A stretch of DNA of 5,544 nt from Candidatus Rifleibacteriota bacterium. Its GTDB lineage: Bacteria; Riflebacteria; Ozemobacteria; Ozemobacterales; Ozemobacteraceae. This document shows positions 1-5,225 of the stretch, one piece after another. The notes below the pieces were generated by a model, which was not told where the DNA came from, made no database searches, and worked only from the letters and a program-made list of their open reading frames with translations. How positions within the stretch are numbered: the stretch's first letter is position 1; each line of letters starts with the position of its first letter. Both the position numbers and the translations under genes were made by a program. The stretch covers positions 1 through 5,544 of the forward strand of contig JAKJFO010000252.1 of assembly GCA_022704885.1 (NCBI GenBank), given 5' to 3'.

Positions 1-1044
1 CGCTATTATCAGCTGAGCTATACGACCCCGAAACCCGAACGTGACGGAACCAGGCGTGAAATCGAAATCACCAGCAGCCTGAAAGGCTTCAAAGATCAGG
101 GAAAAGGTTATTACACCGCCCCGACCATGACCGTTCACAAACCCGAGCCGACAGAAGCCGGCACCCCCGGCAAGGGCGGCAAAATGACGGTCAGAAACGT
201 TTTCAGTGATCTTGATATTGCTGGCCCCGATTCGGTTTTTCTGACCGGGCCGATCACGCCGCCGCCGGCATCGCCAGTGTTTGGCCTGAACCGGGCTTCG
301 CTGCTCGGGCTTTCTGACGCCGAGGCTCAGTCGGTGATCGAGCAGGCGCGCGCCCGTGTCAGCAGCGAACACCAGGCGAATTATGATATGCAGAAAAAGT
401 ATCTCGATGGATATAAGCAGGGCCTCGAAAGAATTGCGCAGGGAGTTGAAAAGAAAGCTGCCGAACCGGGGCTGAAAGATTACGAAAAGCCAAGAATCGA
501 ATACCGCCGCCAGTATCTGCAGTTGCGCCAGGAAGAGGTTCTGCTGCACCTGCAGGAAGCCTGGGAGAAATACCAGATCAAGCTCAAGGCTGCCATGGAC
601 GAAATGGACTTTTACCAGAAAACTCAGCTGTCAGGCGGCGATGACGATTCAGGCTTCTTCGAACAGAATTCGGCGAGCTCGACAACGGCCCTGAATGGCG
701 CCGCTCGAAAGTATGCCGATCTTCTCAGCCAGCATCACGAAAAAATGGCGCAGCATTTTGGTGAATCGGTCAGCAGTCGCGGTGCCCATGTCGAACACAG
801 CACCACCATTGTCGATGAAGAGATCGACCTGCCAGGAACTGGCGGCGAAAGCAGCGGTTTCAACCCGCCGCAGCTGAATGTGCCCTCGGTTTCCGATCTT
901 AAAAACCGACTCAAGCGCAGCGTTCCGTCTTATGACGATGACGAGGCCGATTCAGATGATGACACAGAATCAGATGACTCAGATTCTGACGCCGGCGACG
1001 CTGCCGAACCGGAAATACCTGATCTTAAACTTCTCGAACCCTGA
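1..1044 (+). CDS. VWFA-related domain protein, C-terminal part (5' end outside window)
   Basis: Frame 1 is open from the first base to the TGA at 1042-1044 (347 codons), so the gene starts upstream; the ATG at 127 is internal and lacks a good Shine-Dalgarno site. Codons 1-41 (YYQLSY near the start, then DGTRREIEI and a final GKGYYTAP) match the usual end of bacterial VWFA-related domains (TIGR03436 type), where a YYLLGY-like strand is followed by DGxxRxIxV and RxGYxAP. After a Pro/Gly-rich linker, codons ~105-210 are Glu/Gln/Lys/Arg-rich and should form long helices, possibly coiled coil. Codons ~312-330 are extremely acidic: 13 of 19 residues are Asp or Glu and 5 are Ser or Thr. No membrane segment is visible in this part. 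VWA domains usually mediate metal-dependent protein contacts; the metal-binding MIDAS motif would lie upstream, so function is unknown. The VWA assignment is an inference from the short C-terminal signature. Confidence 0.72.
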   Translation, partial: RYYQLSYTTPKPERDGTRREIEITSSLKGFKDQGKGYYTAPTMTVHKPEPTEAGTPGKGGKMTVRNVFSDLDIAGPDSVFLTGPITPPPASPVFGLNRASLLGLSDAEAQSVIEQARARVSSEHQANYDMQKKYLDGYKQGLERIAQGVEKKAAEPGLKDYEKPRIEYRRQYLQLRQEEVLLHLQEAWEKYQIKLKAAMDEMDFYQKTQLSGGDDDSGFFEQNSASSTTALNGAARKYADLLSQHHEKMAQHFGESVSSRGAHVEHSTTIVDEEIDLPGTGGESSGFNPPQLNVPSVSDLKNRLKRSVPSYDDDEADSDDDTESDDSDSDAGDAAEPEIPDLKLLEP

Positions 1045-1055
1045 CTGACTGCCGT

Positions 1056-1868
1056 TTATTTGAGTTCGATCCATACCGGGGCGTGGTCTGAGGGTTTTTC
1101 CATGCCGCGGATCAGGTAGTCGATGCCGCTGGCGGTGCAGCGCTGCATAACCGATCTGGTGCCGAGCAGCAGGTCGATGCGCAGCCCACGCTGCGGCTGA
1201 TCTTCGAAACCGCCGGTACGGTAGTCGAACCAGCTGTAGAGGCTGTTGTCGCCCGGGTGAAGTTCACGGTACAGATCGTGTGTTCCCCAGGCGAGCAGAC
1301 GCTGCAGCCATTCGCGTTCTTCGGGCAGAAAGCAGCATTTGCCGGTTTTAAGCCAGCGCTGGGCGTTTTTTTCGCCGATGCCGACGTCGAGATCGGTCGG
1401 AGCGACGTTCATGTCGCCGAGAATGACCAGGTTGTCATCGGTGCGGAAGTCTGAAGCAAGGTAGTCGGCGAGTCCGGCATAGAATTTTTGCTTGGCCGGG
1501 AATTTTTCGGGGTGCTCGCGACTTTCGCCCTGAGGAAAATAGCCGTTAATGACGACGAGCGGTCGCTTCTGCGCGTCGAGCCAGGTTCCGACGATCAGGC
1601 GGCGCTGGGCATCTTTCCCGTCACCGGGCAGACCGCGGCGAATGTCGACCGGCTTCTGCTTCGACAGAAATGCGACGCCATAATGGCCTTTCTGCCCGAA
1701 GCTTTCGGCATGGTAGCCCATTGCAGTAATGTCATTGAGCGGAAAAGCGTCGTCGACGCACTTGATTTCCTGAATCCCGATGATGTCGGGCTGATGCACG
1801 TCGATCAGCTGTTTGATCTGGTGCAGGCGTGAGCGTATGCCGTTGACGTTGAAGGTGACTATTTTCAT
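1056..1868 (-). CDS. xthA: Exodeoxyribonuclease III (AP endonuclease, ExoIII family)
   Basis: The 270-residue product matches E. coli XthA (268 residues) along its whole length. ExoIII is a cytoplasmic Mg-dependent enzyme of base-excision repair: it cuts 5' to abasic sites, removes 3'-blocking groups left by oxidative damage and degrades one strand of duplex DNA 3' to 5'. All expected active-site residues are present: N7 in FNVNG, E34 in GIQEIK, Y110 in INGYFPQGESR, D152 and N154 in LGDMN, D232 in GLRIDLLL, and D261-H262 in KPSDHAPVW. The family blocks GQKGHYGVA, TGKCCFLPEEREW and SWFDYR are also intact. The ATG at 1868-1866 is supported by GGGAG at 1879-1875, six bases upstream. The gene ends with TAA 11 bp from the convergent VWFA-related gene, and no hairpin-plus-T-run terminator is visible between them. 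It is transcribed divergently from the NFACT-R gene. Identification is secure from sequence alone. Confidence 0.97.
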   Translation of the reverse strand: MKIVTFNVNGIRSRLHQIKQLIDVHQPDIIGIQEIKCVDDAFPLNDITAMGYHAESFGQKGHYGVAFLSKQKPVDIRRGLPGDGKDAQRRLIVGTWLDAQKRPLVVINGYFPQGESREHPEKFPAKQKFYAGLADYLASDFRTDDNLVILGDMNVAPTDLDVGIGEKNAQRWLKTGKCCFLPEEREWLQRLLAWGTHDLYRELHPGDNSLYSWFDYRTGGFEDQPQRGLRIDLLLGTRSVMQRCTASGIDYLIRGMEKPSDHAPVWIELK

Positions 1869-1897
1869 TGCCGACTCCCGTTTTTTTTTGCAAGGTT

Positions 1898-1903
1898 ATC
1901 ATA
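1898..1903 (-). promoter_or_regulatory. Candidate -10 element for xthA
   Basis: On the minus strand TATGAT matches the sigma-70 -10 consensus at 5 of 6 positions and lies 29 bases upstream of the xthA ATG. Transcription would start near 1891, giving a leader of about 23 bases. No good -35 hexamer is present at the right distance (best is a poor match around GGCTCT), so an activator or another sigma factor may be involved, or the call may be wrong. Confidence 0.35.
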
Positions 1904-1917
1904 TTTGCCTGGCAAAT
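1903..1917. promoter_or_regulatory. Perfect inverted repeat, possible operator
   Basis: ATTTGCC and GGCAAAT form a perfect 7-bp inverted repeat around one central base. It touches the candidate xthA -10 element and occupies most of the -10/-35 spacer, where a repressor dimer would block transcription. There is no T-run next to it on either strand, so it is unlikely to be a terminator. The binding protein is unknown and the operator role is inferred from symmetry and position. Confidence 0.35.
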
Positions 1918-1951
1918 TGCAGAGCCCCCGAATAAAATCTGACGGTTAGCG

Positions 1952-1984
1952 CACCGGCGCATCGACTCTGTAAAGAGCCTGGTG
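1952..1984 (+). other. Small imperfect hairpin with GNRA-type loop
   Basis: Read on the plus strand, CTCT (1966-1969) and AGAG (1974-1977) pair around a GTAA loop, which as RNA is a GNRA tetraloop. Outside it CACCGG (1952-1957) can pair with CTGGTG (1979-1984) through one G-U pair, leaving an asymmetric internal loop. It could belong to an untranslated RNA, but no clear promoter or terminator flanks it and a stem this short may be chance. Confidence 0.2.
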
Positions 1985-2163
1985 ATGAATGAGTTTCGGC
2001 CCGATACCTCTGACGCCGGTTTTTTGTGGCATATTGCGTTCAATAAAGAGGCAAAGTGTAGTAATTCTTATTTTATAGAGAACCAGGCTTGTTGAAGTAG
2101 CGAAATTAAAGGCATGTAATAAGTTTTTCGATGAACTTTTGTCTGGAATGCTGTTTATCGTTT

Positions 2164-2172
2164 TGCTATTAT
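2164..2172 (+). promoter_or_regulatory. Candidate extended -10 promoter of the NFACT-R gene
   Basis: TGCTATTAT fits the extended -10 pattern TGnTATAAT with one mismatch in the hexamer. It is 33 bases upstream of the ATG, giving a start site near 2179 and a short leader containing the ribosome binding site. No convincing -35 hexamer is found 16-18 bases upstream, which extended -10 promoters tolerate. The surrounding DNA is AT-rich, as expected for a promoter. Confidence 0.4.
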
Positions 2173-2205
2173 TGAGCTTAAGAATTGGCATACGGGGGAC
2201 CCTGA

Positions 2206-2616
2206 ATGATAGCTGATCTTGATACGATCCGGCGCAACGCTTTTATTTATGAGCCTGTCGACGGGTTCGTCATTATCGCCGGTCGAACCAGCAAAGACAA
2301 CGATTTTATCAGCGTCAAAGTCGCGGCCCCCGAAGATTACTGGTTTCATGTGCGCGGCATGCCGGGCAGTCATGTGCTGTTGCGTTCACTGAATGGTCAG
2401 GAACCCGACAAACGCCTGCAGGAAACCGCTGCCGCCGTGGCCGCCTGGCACAGCAAGGCCCGCAATGGTGGCGTGACTGCCGTTTCGATGACGAAGGCCA
2501 AATTTGTCAGCAAACCGGGCGGCGTAAAAGATGGCACAGTGTACATCAAGAACGAAAAGGTTCTCAAAGTCAGACCGGCGCTGCCCGAAGGCGCCCAACC
2601 GGAAAAAGAAAGCTGA
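2206..2616 (+). CDS. Stand-alone NFACT-R (DUF814) RNA-binding protein
   Basis: The 136-residue product matches the NFACT-R domain found near the C-terminus of RqcH/Rqc2/NEMF and FbpA proteins. Visible family blocks are GRTSKDNDF (26-34), WFHVRGMPGSHVLLR (46-60), the helix with WHSKAR (81-86) and VSKPGGVKDGTVYI (101-114). In RqcH the whole protein binds the obstructed 50S subunit and tRNA-Ala to add Ala tails to stalled chains. Here the catalytic NFACT-N domain, the HhH region and the coiled coil are absent, so the protein cannot be a complete RqcH; a role in RNA, tRNA or ribosome binding is inferred. The start is well fixed: GGGGGA (2194-2199) lies six bases upstream and an in-frame TGA immediately precedes the ATG. 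No signal peptide or membrane segment is seen. The gene appears to be transcribed alone, divergent from xthA and followed by a 317-bp gap. Domain identity is firm, function is open. Confidence 0.88.
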   Translation: MIADLDTIRRNAFIYEPVDGFVIIAGRTSKDNDFISVKVAAPEDYWFHVRGMPGSHVLLRSLNGQEPDKRLQETAAAVAAWHSKARNGGVTAVSMTKAKFVSKPGGVKDGTVYIKNEKVLKVRPALPEGAQPEKES

Positions 2617-2630
2617 TTCTGCCATTTCGT

Positions 2631-2721
2631 GCCACAGATAGACACAGAAACTCCTGCCACTGATGGATACGGATAAGCTCCTGCCGCGGACGAACACGGA
2701 TAAACACAGATAAAAACACCC
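2631..2721. repeat. Three degenerate copies of a GCCRC-GA repeat
   Basis: Three successive units begin GCCACAGATAGACACAG (2631-2655), GCCACTGATGGATACGG (2656-2682) and GCCGCGGACGAACACGG (2683-2721). The first two end in CTCCT and the last runs on through a further ACACAGATAAA copy into an A-rich stretch. Unit lengths are about 25, 27 and 39 bases; within each there is a shorter RGATRRACACRGAT-like period. Similar CCACGGATGAACACGGAT-type sequences are scattered between genes in many environmental bacteria (from memory, not checked). The copies are too diverged for a recent tandem duplication, and no mobile-element gene is attached. Confidence 0.6.
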
Positions 2722-2761
2722 ATGCTTTTTAGTTAGCAACGGGTAACTTTGCTTTGACTTT

Positions 2762-2789
2762 TTGAGATTTTCGTGAACATTTATATAGG
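2762..2789 (+). promoter_or_regulatory. Candidate sigma-70 promoter for the dsbD-redoxin operon
   Basis: TTGAGA (2762-2767, 5 of 6 to TTGACA) is followed after 16 bases by TATAGG (2784-2789, 4 of 6 to TATAAT). Transcription from here would give a leader of about 137 bases containing both hairpins before the dsbD-like gene. A nearby TTGACT (2754-2759) has no -10 at usual spacing, and TAAAAT (2813-2818) lacks a -35, so the exact promoter is uncertain. Confidence 0.3.
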
Positions 2790-2858
2790 GCGTGGCAGAA
2801 ATTCTCTGGTCATAAAATAGAATATTGCCGCGTCTCGCCTTTACCGGAACAGATATGG

Positions 2859-2903
2859 CAGCAGTGACGCGACAAACTGCTGATGATAAGGTCACCGCGT
2901 GAC
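2859..2903 (+). other. Two hairpins in the leader of the dsbD-like gene
   Basis: CAGCAGT (2859-2865) and ACTGCTG (2876-2882) form a perfect 7-bp stem with a 10-base loop. Downstream, GTCAC (2891-2895) and GTGAC (2899-2903) form a 5-bp stem with a CGC loop. The GTCAC segment can instead pair with GTGAC at 2864-2868, and CACCG (2893-2897) with CGGTG (2903-2907), so alternative folds exist. Neither hairpin is followed by a T-run, and the ribosome binding site at 2924-2927 stays outside all of them. Whether this is regulatory is unknown. Confidence 0.3.
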
Positions 2904-2923
2904 GGTGTACAACACAATAAGAC

Positions 2924-2927
2924 GGAG
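2924..2927 (+). promoter_or_regulatory. Ribosome binding site that fixes the dsbD-like start
   Basis: GGAG lies six bases upstream of the ATG at 2934. The same frame has an earlier ATG at 2883, but it has no Shine-Dalgarno site at a normal distance and would put 17 polar residues before the signal peptide. The site therefore selects 2934. Confidence 0.7.
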
Positions 2928-2933
2928 CAGACG

Positions 2934-5195
2934 ATGAAATCAGGGCAAACACTCGGGCTCATTTTTCTTATACTGATAATATTTGTGACTCAGTCAGCAT
3001 CGGCCATACCAGTTTCGCCAGTTGCCGGTGTTGCAACCGGGCCTGTCCTGGAAAGCAATGCGGGTACTGGCGGCGCTGCGACCGGGCCTGCCCTGGAAGA
3101 CAGTATTGGTTCTGGCGGCGTAACCGACCTCATCGGAGTTGGCACTGGTGGTTCAGGCAAAGAATTTGTAGACGGCTTTGCCGATACGGGCAGTGGACCC
3201 GGCGGGGCTGGCGGCGCGGGTGAGAACCTGTTTCTGACCTTCCTGGGGATCTTTCTGATCGGGCTGGCGTTGAATCTCACGCCCTGCGTTTACCCGATGC
3301 TGGCGATCACCGTTTCGATTTTCGGGCAGCAGTCAGAGGCGAAACCCTTTGCGGTTTTTCTCAGGGCAGTTGTCTATATTCTCGGCATGGCGACGATGTA
3401 CAGCATTCTCGGTCTTTTTGCGGCACTGACAGGTGGGCTGTTCGGCAGTGTGCTGCAGTCGCCGCTGGTGCTTCTGCTGATCAGCGCTCTATTTTTCGGC
3501 CTGTCGCTGAGCATGTTTGGTCTCTATGAACTGCAGATGCCTTCATCGCTGCTGAACCGCATCGGCGGCGCCCGTTCGGCGAGTTTTATCGGCACTTATC
3601 TTTCGGGTCTTTTCGTCGGTGTATTTGCGGCGCCCTGTGTCGGGCCGCCGGTTATCGGTTTGCTGACTCTGGTCGGGCACCGTGGCGACCCGGTTTTTGG
3701 CTTTCTGGTTTTCTTTGTGCTCAGTCTTGGCCTTGGTTTTCCTTATCTGATTCTTGGTACATTTTCCGGGCTTTTAAACCGGCTGCCGCGCTCTGGTGCC
3801 TGGATGAATTGGGTAAAAAAGCTGCTGGGCACGATTCTGGTGGCGGTCGGATGCTTCTATCTGTCACTGGCGATAAACCCGGCTCTGACCTTCGTTCTTA
3901 TTCCGCTGACCCTTTTACTTGGTGGTATTTATCTTGGTTTTTTCGAGAATTCACCGACCACATCGCGACTTTTCGCCGGTTTCAAAAAGTTTGCGGGAAT
4001 TCTGCTGACGGTGCTGGCCGTGCTGATCTTCCGGGCTGGTCAGGTGCCGTCGCTTGACTGGCAGAAATACGCGGCTACAGAAGCTGGGTTGACTGGCCCG
4101 GCGGTGGTATATTTTTCTGCCAGCTGGTGTATTCCGTGTCTTGAACTCGATCGCCGCACGTTTACCGATGCAGGCGTGATTGCTGCATTGTCGCAGGTAA
4201 AGCATTTCAAGGTCGATCTGTCGCAATTCGACTCGCCCGAATCACGGAAGCTGCGCGAAAAATACCGGATTGCCGGGGTTCCTACGCTTGTATTCGTTAA
4301 CGCCGCCGGCCAGGAAGTAAAATCTGAAAGGGTGGTCGGCTTCGTAACTCCCGAAGAGATGCTGGCCAGAATTGAGCGTGTGAAAGCCGCAGCCGAAAGC
4401 GTGTTGGCCGCTACTGACGTCGCTGCAGTCGAACCTGAAGAAAAACCTTCTGAAGCCCTTCTGGTTGCTGATGTGTCTGCGGTTGTTCCGGGCCGACCTT
4501 TCAAACTTGCGGTGCATTTCAAGATGATCGATGGCTGGCACGTTTATTGGCTGAATCCTGGAGATTCTGGCACCGAACCGCAGATAACCTGGAAGCTTCC
4601 GGACGGTTTCACGGTCGGTGCACCCGAATGGCCGCTGCCACAACGCTTTGACAAGCCGCCGTTCGCTACTTTCGGCCATGAGAATGAATTGCTGCTGGCG
4701 CATCAGGTCAGTGTTCCGGATGCTCTTGCGGCTGGTGTCATGCTGACCTTCGAAGCCGAAGTTTCATGGCTGGTGTGCAAAGAAATCTGCATTGCCCAGG
4801 ATGGCGTTCTCAAACTGCAATTGCCGGTAGTTGCAGGAGAGTCAGCTAAAAATAAGACTTACGCCAGTTTGTTTGCCCAAACCTCGGCAAATCTGCCGGT
4901 TATTACTGAAGACTGGGAATTCAGGGCAACCTTCAGCGGCCGCAGCGCCAGACTCGAAGCAGTGCCGAAGCTGGCGGGTCGGTTGGACGAAACGACCCGC
5001 GTCAGCTTTTTCCCGGCCCAGCAGGGAGTTTTCAGAACCGGCGGCAGCAGAACGCTGGTTGAAAATGGTAAAATAGTCGCGACCATGCCGCGCACCGGTC
5101 TCAAACTCGAACCTGTGCTGATAGGGATTCTTCTGGTAGAGAATGGCTCTGAACGCCAGATACTGCAGGTTTCGACGGCGTGGTTGAGCGAATGA
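2934..5195 (+). CDS. dsbD: DsbD/ScsB-family thiol:disulfide reductase with nDsbD-like region at the C-terminus
   Basis: This 753-residue inner-membrane protein should pass electrons from cytoplasmic thioredoxin to periplasmic thiol proteins. A signal peptide (1-24, cleavage after ASA) is followed by a Gly-rich linker (25-96) holding a 15-residue tandem duplication. The membrane domain (about 99-367, eight predicted helices) has the reactive pair C118 in LNLTPCVYP and C235 in AAPCVGPP. A thioredoxin domain (about 375-485) has C399-IP-C402 in SASWCIPC. After an Ala/Glu-rich linker comes an nDsbD-like region (about 509-635) with GWHVYWLNPGDSG and the pair C615-KEI-C619, then a second beta-rich segment to the end, similar to that following this module in ScsB proteins. 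In E. coli DsbD and ScsB proteins this region is N-terminal; here it is last, yet all three Cys pairs are kept. Only C307 is extra. Topology keeps thioredoxin and C-terminal domains periplasmic. The redoxin gene follows after 30 bp. Family is certain; DsbD versus ScsB orthology is not. Confidence 0.92.
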   Translation: MKSGQTLGLIFLILIIFVTQSASAIPVSPVAGVATGPVLESNAGTGGAATGPALEDSIGSGGVTDLIGVGTGGSGKEFVDGFADTGSGPGGAGGAGENLFLTFLGIFLIGLALNLTPCVYPMLAITVSIFGQQSEAKPFAVFLRAVVYILGMATMYSILGLFAALTGGLFGSVLQSPLVLLLISALFFGLSLSMFGLYELQMPSSLLNRIGGARSASFIGTYLSGLFVGVFAAPCVGPPVIGLLTLVGHRGDPVFGFLVFFVLSLGLGFPYLILGTFSGLLNRLPRSGAWMNWVKKLLGTILVAVGCFYLSLAINPALTFVLIPLTLLLGGIYLGFFENSPTTSRLFAGFKKFAGILLTVLAVLIFRAGQVPSLDWQKYAATEAGLTGPAVVYFSASWCIPCLELDRRTFTDAGVIAALSQVKHFKVDLSQFDSPESRKLREKYRIAGVPTLVFVNAAGQEVKSERVVGFVTPEEMLARIERVKAAAESVLAATDVAAVEPEEKPSEALLVADVSAVVPGRPFKLAVHFKMIDGWHVYWLNPGDSGTEPQITWKLPDGFTVGAPEWPLPQRFDKPPFATFGHENELLLAHQVSVPDALAAGVMLTFEAEVSWLVCKEICIAQDGVLKLQLPVVAGESAKNKTYASLFAQTSANLPVITEDWEFRATFSGRSARLEAVPKLAGRLDETTRVSFFPAQQGVFRTGGSRTLVENGKIVATMPRTGLKLEPVLIGILLVENGSERQILQVSTAWLSE
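3030..3119 (+). repeat. 45-bp in-frame tandem duplication in the dsbD-like gene
   Basis: Bases 3030-3074 and 3075-3119 are adjacent 45-bp copies with 35 of 45 positions identical by hand alignment. They encode residues 33-47 and 48-62: VATGPVLESNAGTGG and AATGPALEDSIGSGG. Differences include third-base and coding changes, so the duplication is not very recent. A fading third copy (TDLIGVGTGG) may follow. It lies in the exported linker between signal peptide and first membrane helix. Confidence 0.8.
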
Positions 5196-5225
5196 TTTTT
5201 TGACAGAAATTTTTAAGGAGGAAAT

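Larger units (their letters stand above)
1869..2205. other. Intergenic region between divergent xthA and NFACT-R gene
   Basis: This 337-bp stretch contains no gene I can support. The half next to xthA holds a candidate promoter and a perfect inverted repeat; the half next to the NFACT-R gene (about 2040-2180) is AT-rich and ends with an extended -10 candidate. A 4-bp hairpin with a GTAA loop lies near the middle. A minus-strand reading frame (start 2191, or internal ATG at 2033-2031 giving 28 codons) has no Shine-Dalgarno site and no recognisable product. Confidence 0.6.
2617..2933. other. Intergenic region with degenerate repeat and dsbD leader
   Basis: This 317-bp stretch separates the NFACT-R gene from the dsbD-like gene and has no supported gene. 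It begins with a degenerate repeat array (2631-2721), continues as AT-rich DNA with promoter-like hexamers (about 2750-2825), and ends with a leader that can form two hairpins. A long minus-strand reading frame crosses it (to 2386) but also runs through the NFACT-R gene and resembles no protein I know. Confidence 0.6.

Noticed and set aside
127..129. ATG at 127 as the start of the first gene
   Set aside because: The frame is open to the window edge and the codons before it encode a recognisable VWFA-related domain end.
1488..1832. Plus-strand reading frame opposite xthA
   Set aside because: Every ExoIII motif is intact on the minus strand; this frame is a by-product of its codon use and has no start signals.
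1903..1917. Inverted repeat as a transcription terminator
   Set aside because: No T-run follows on either strand, and it sits upstream of xthA, not after a gene.
1946..2191. Minus-strand frame of 81 codons, with an internal 28-codon option
   Set aside because: No Shine-Dalgarno site precedes either ATG, composition shifts abruptly from AT-rich to GC-rich DNA within it, and I recognise no homologue.
2631..2721. Repeat array as a CRISPR
   Set aside because: Units are adjacent and diverged, with no constant repeat separated by unique spacers, and no cas gene is nearby.
2883..2933. Upstream ATG giving a 17-residue longer DsbD-like protein
   Set aside because: It lacks a ribosome binding site, would put a polar segment ahead of the signal peptide and lies inside the hairpin leader; GGAG at 2924 supports 2934.
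2386..2952. Long minus-strand reading frame of 188 codons
   Set aside because: It overlaps most of the NFACT-R gene and the repeat array, its product is Ser/Val/Cys-rich without family resemblance, and the plus-strand gene it opposes is clearly real.
4242..4703. Minus-strand frame of 153 codons inside the dsbD-like gene
   Set aside because: It lies opposite well conserved thioredoxin and nDsbD-like coding sequence and has no family resemblance.
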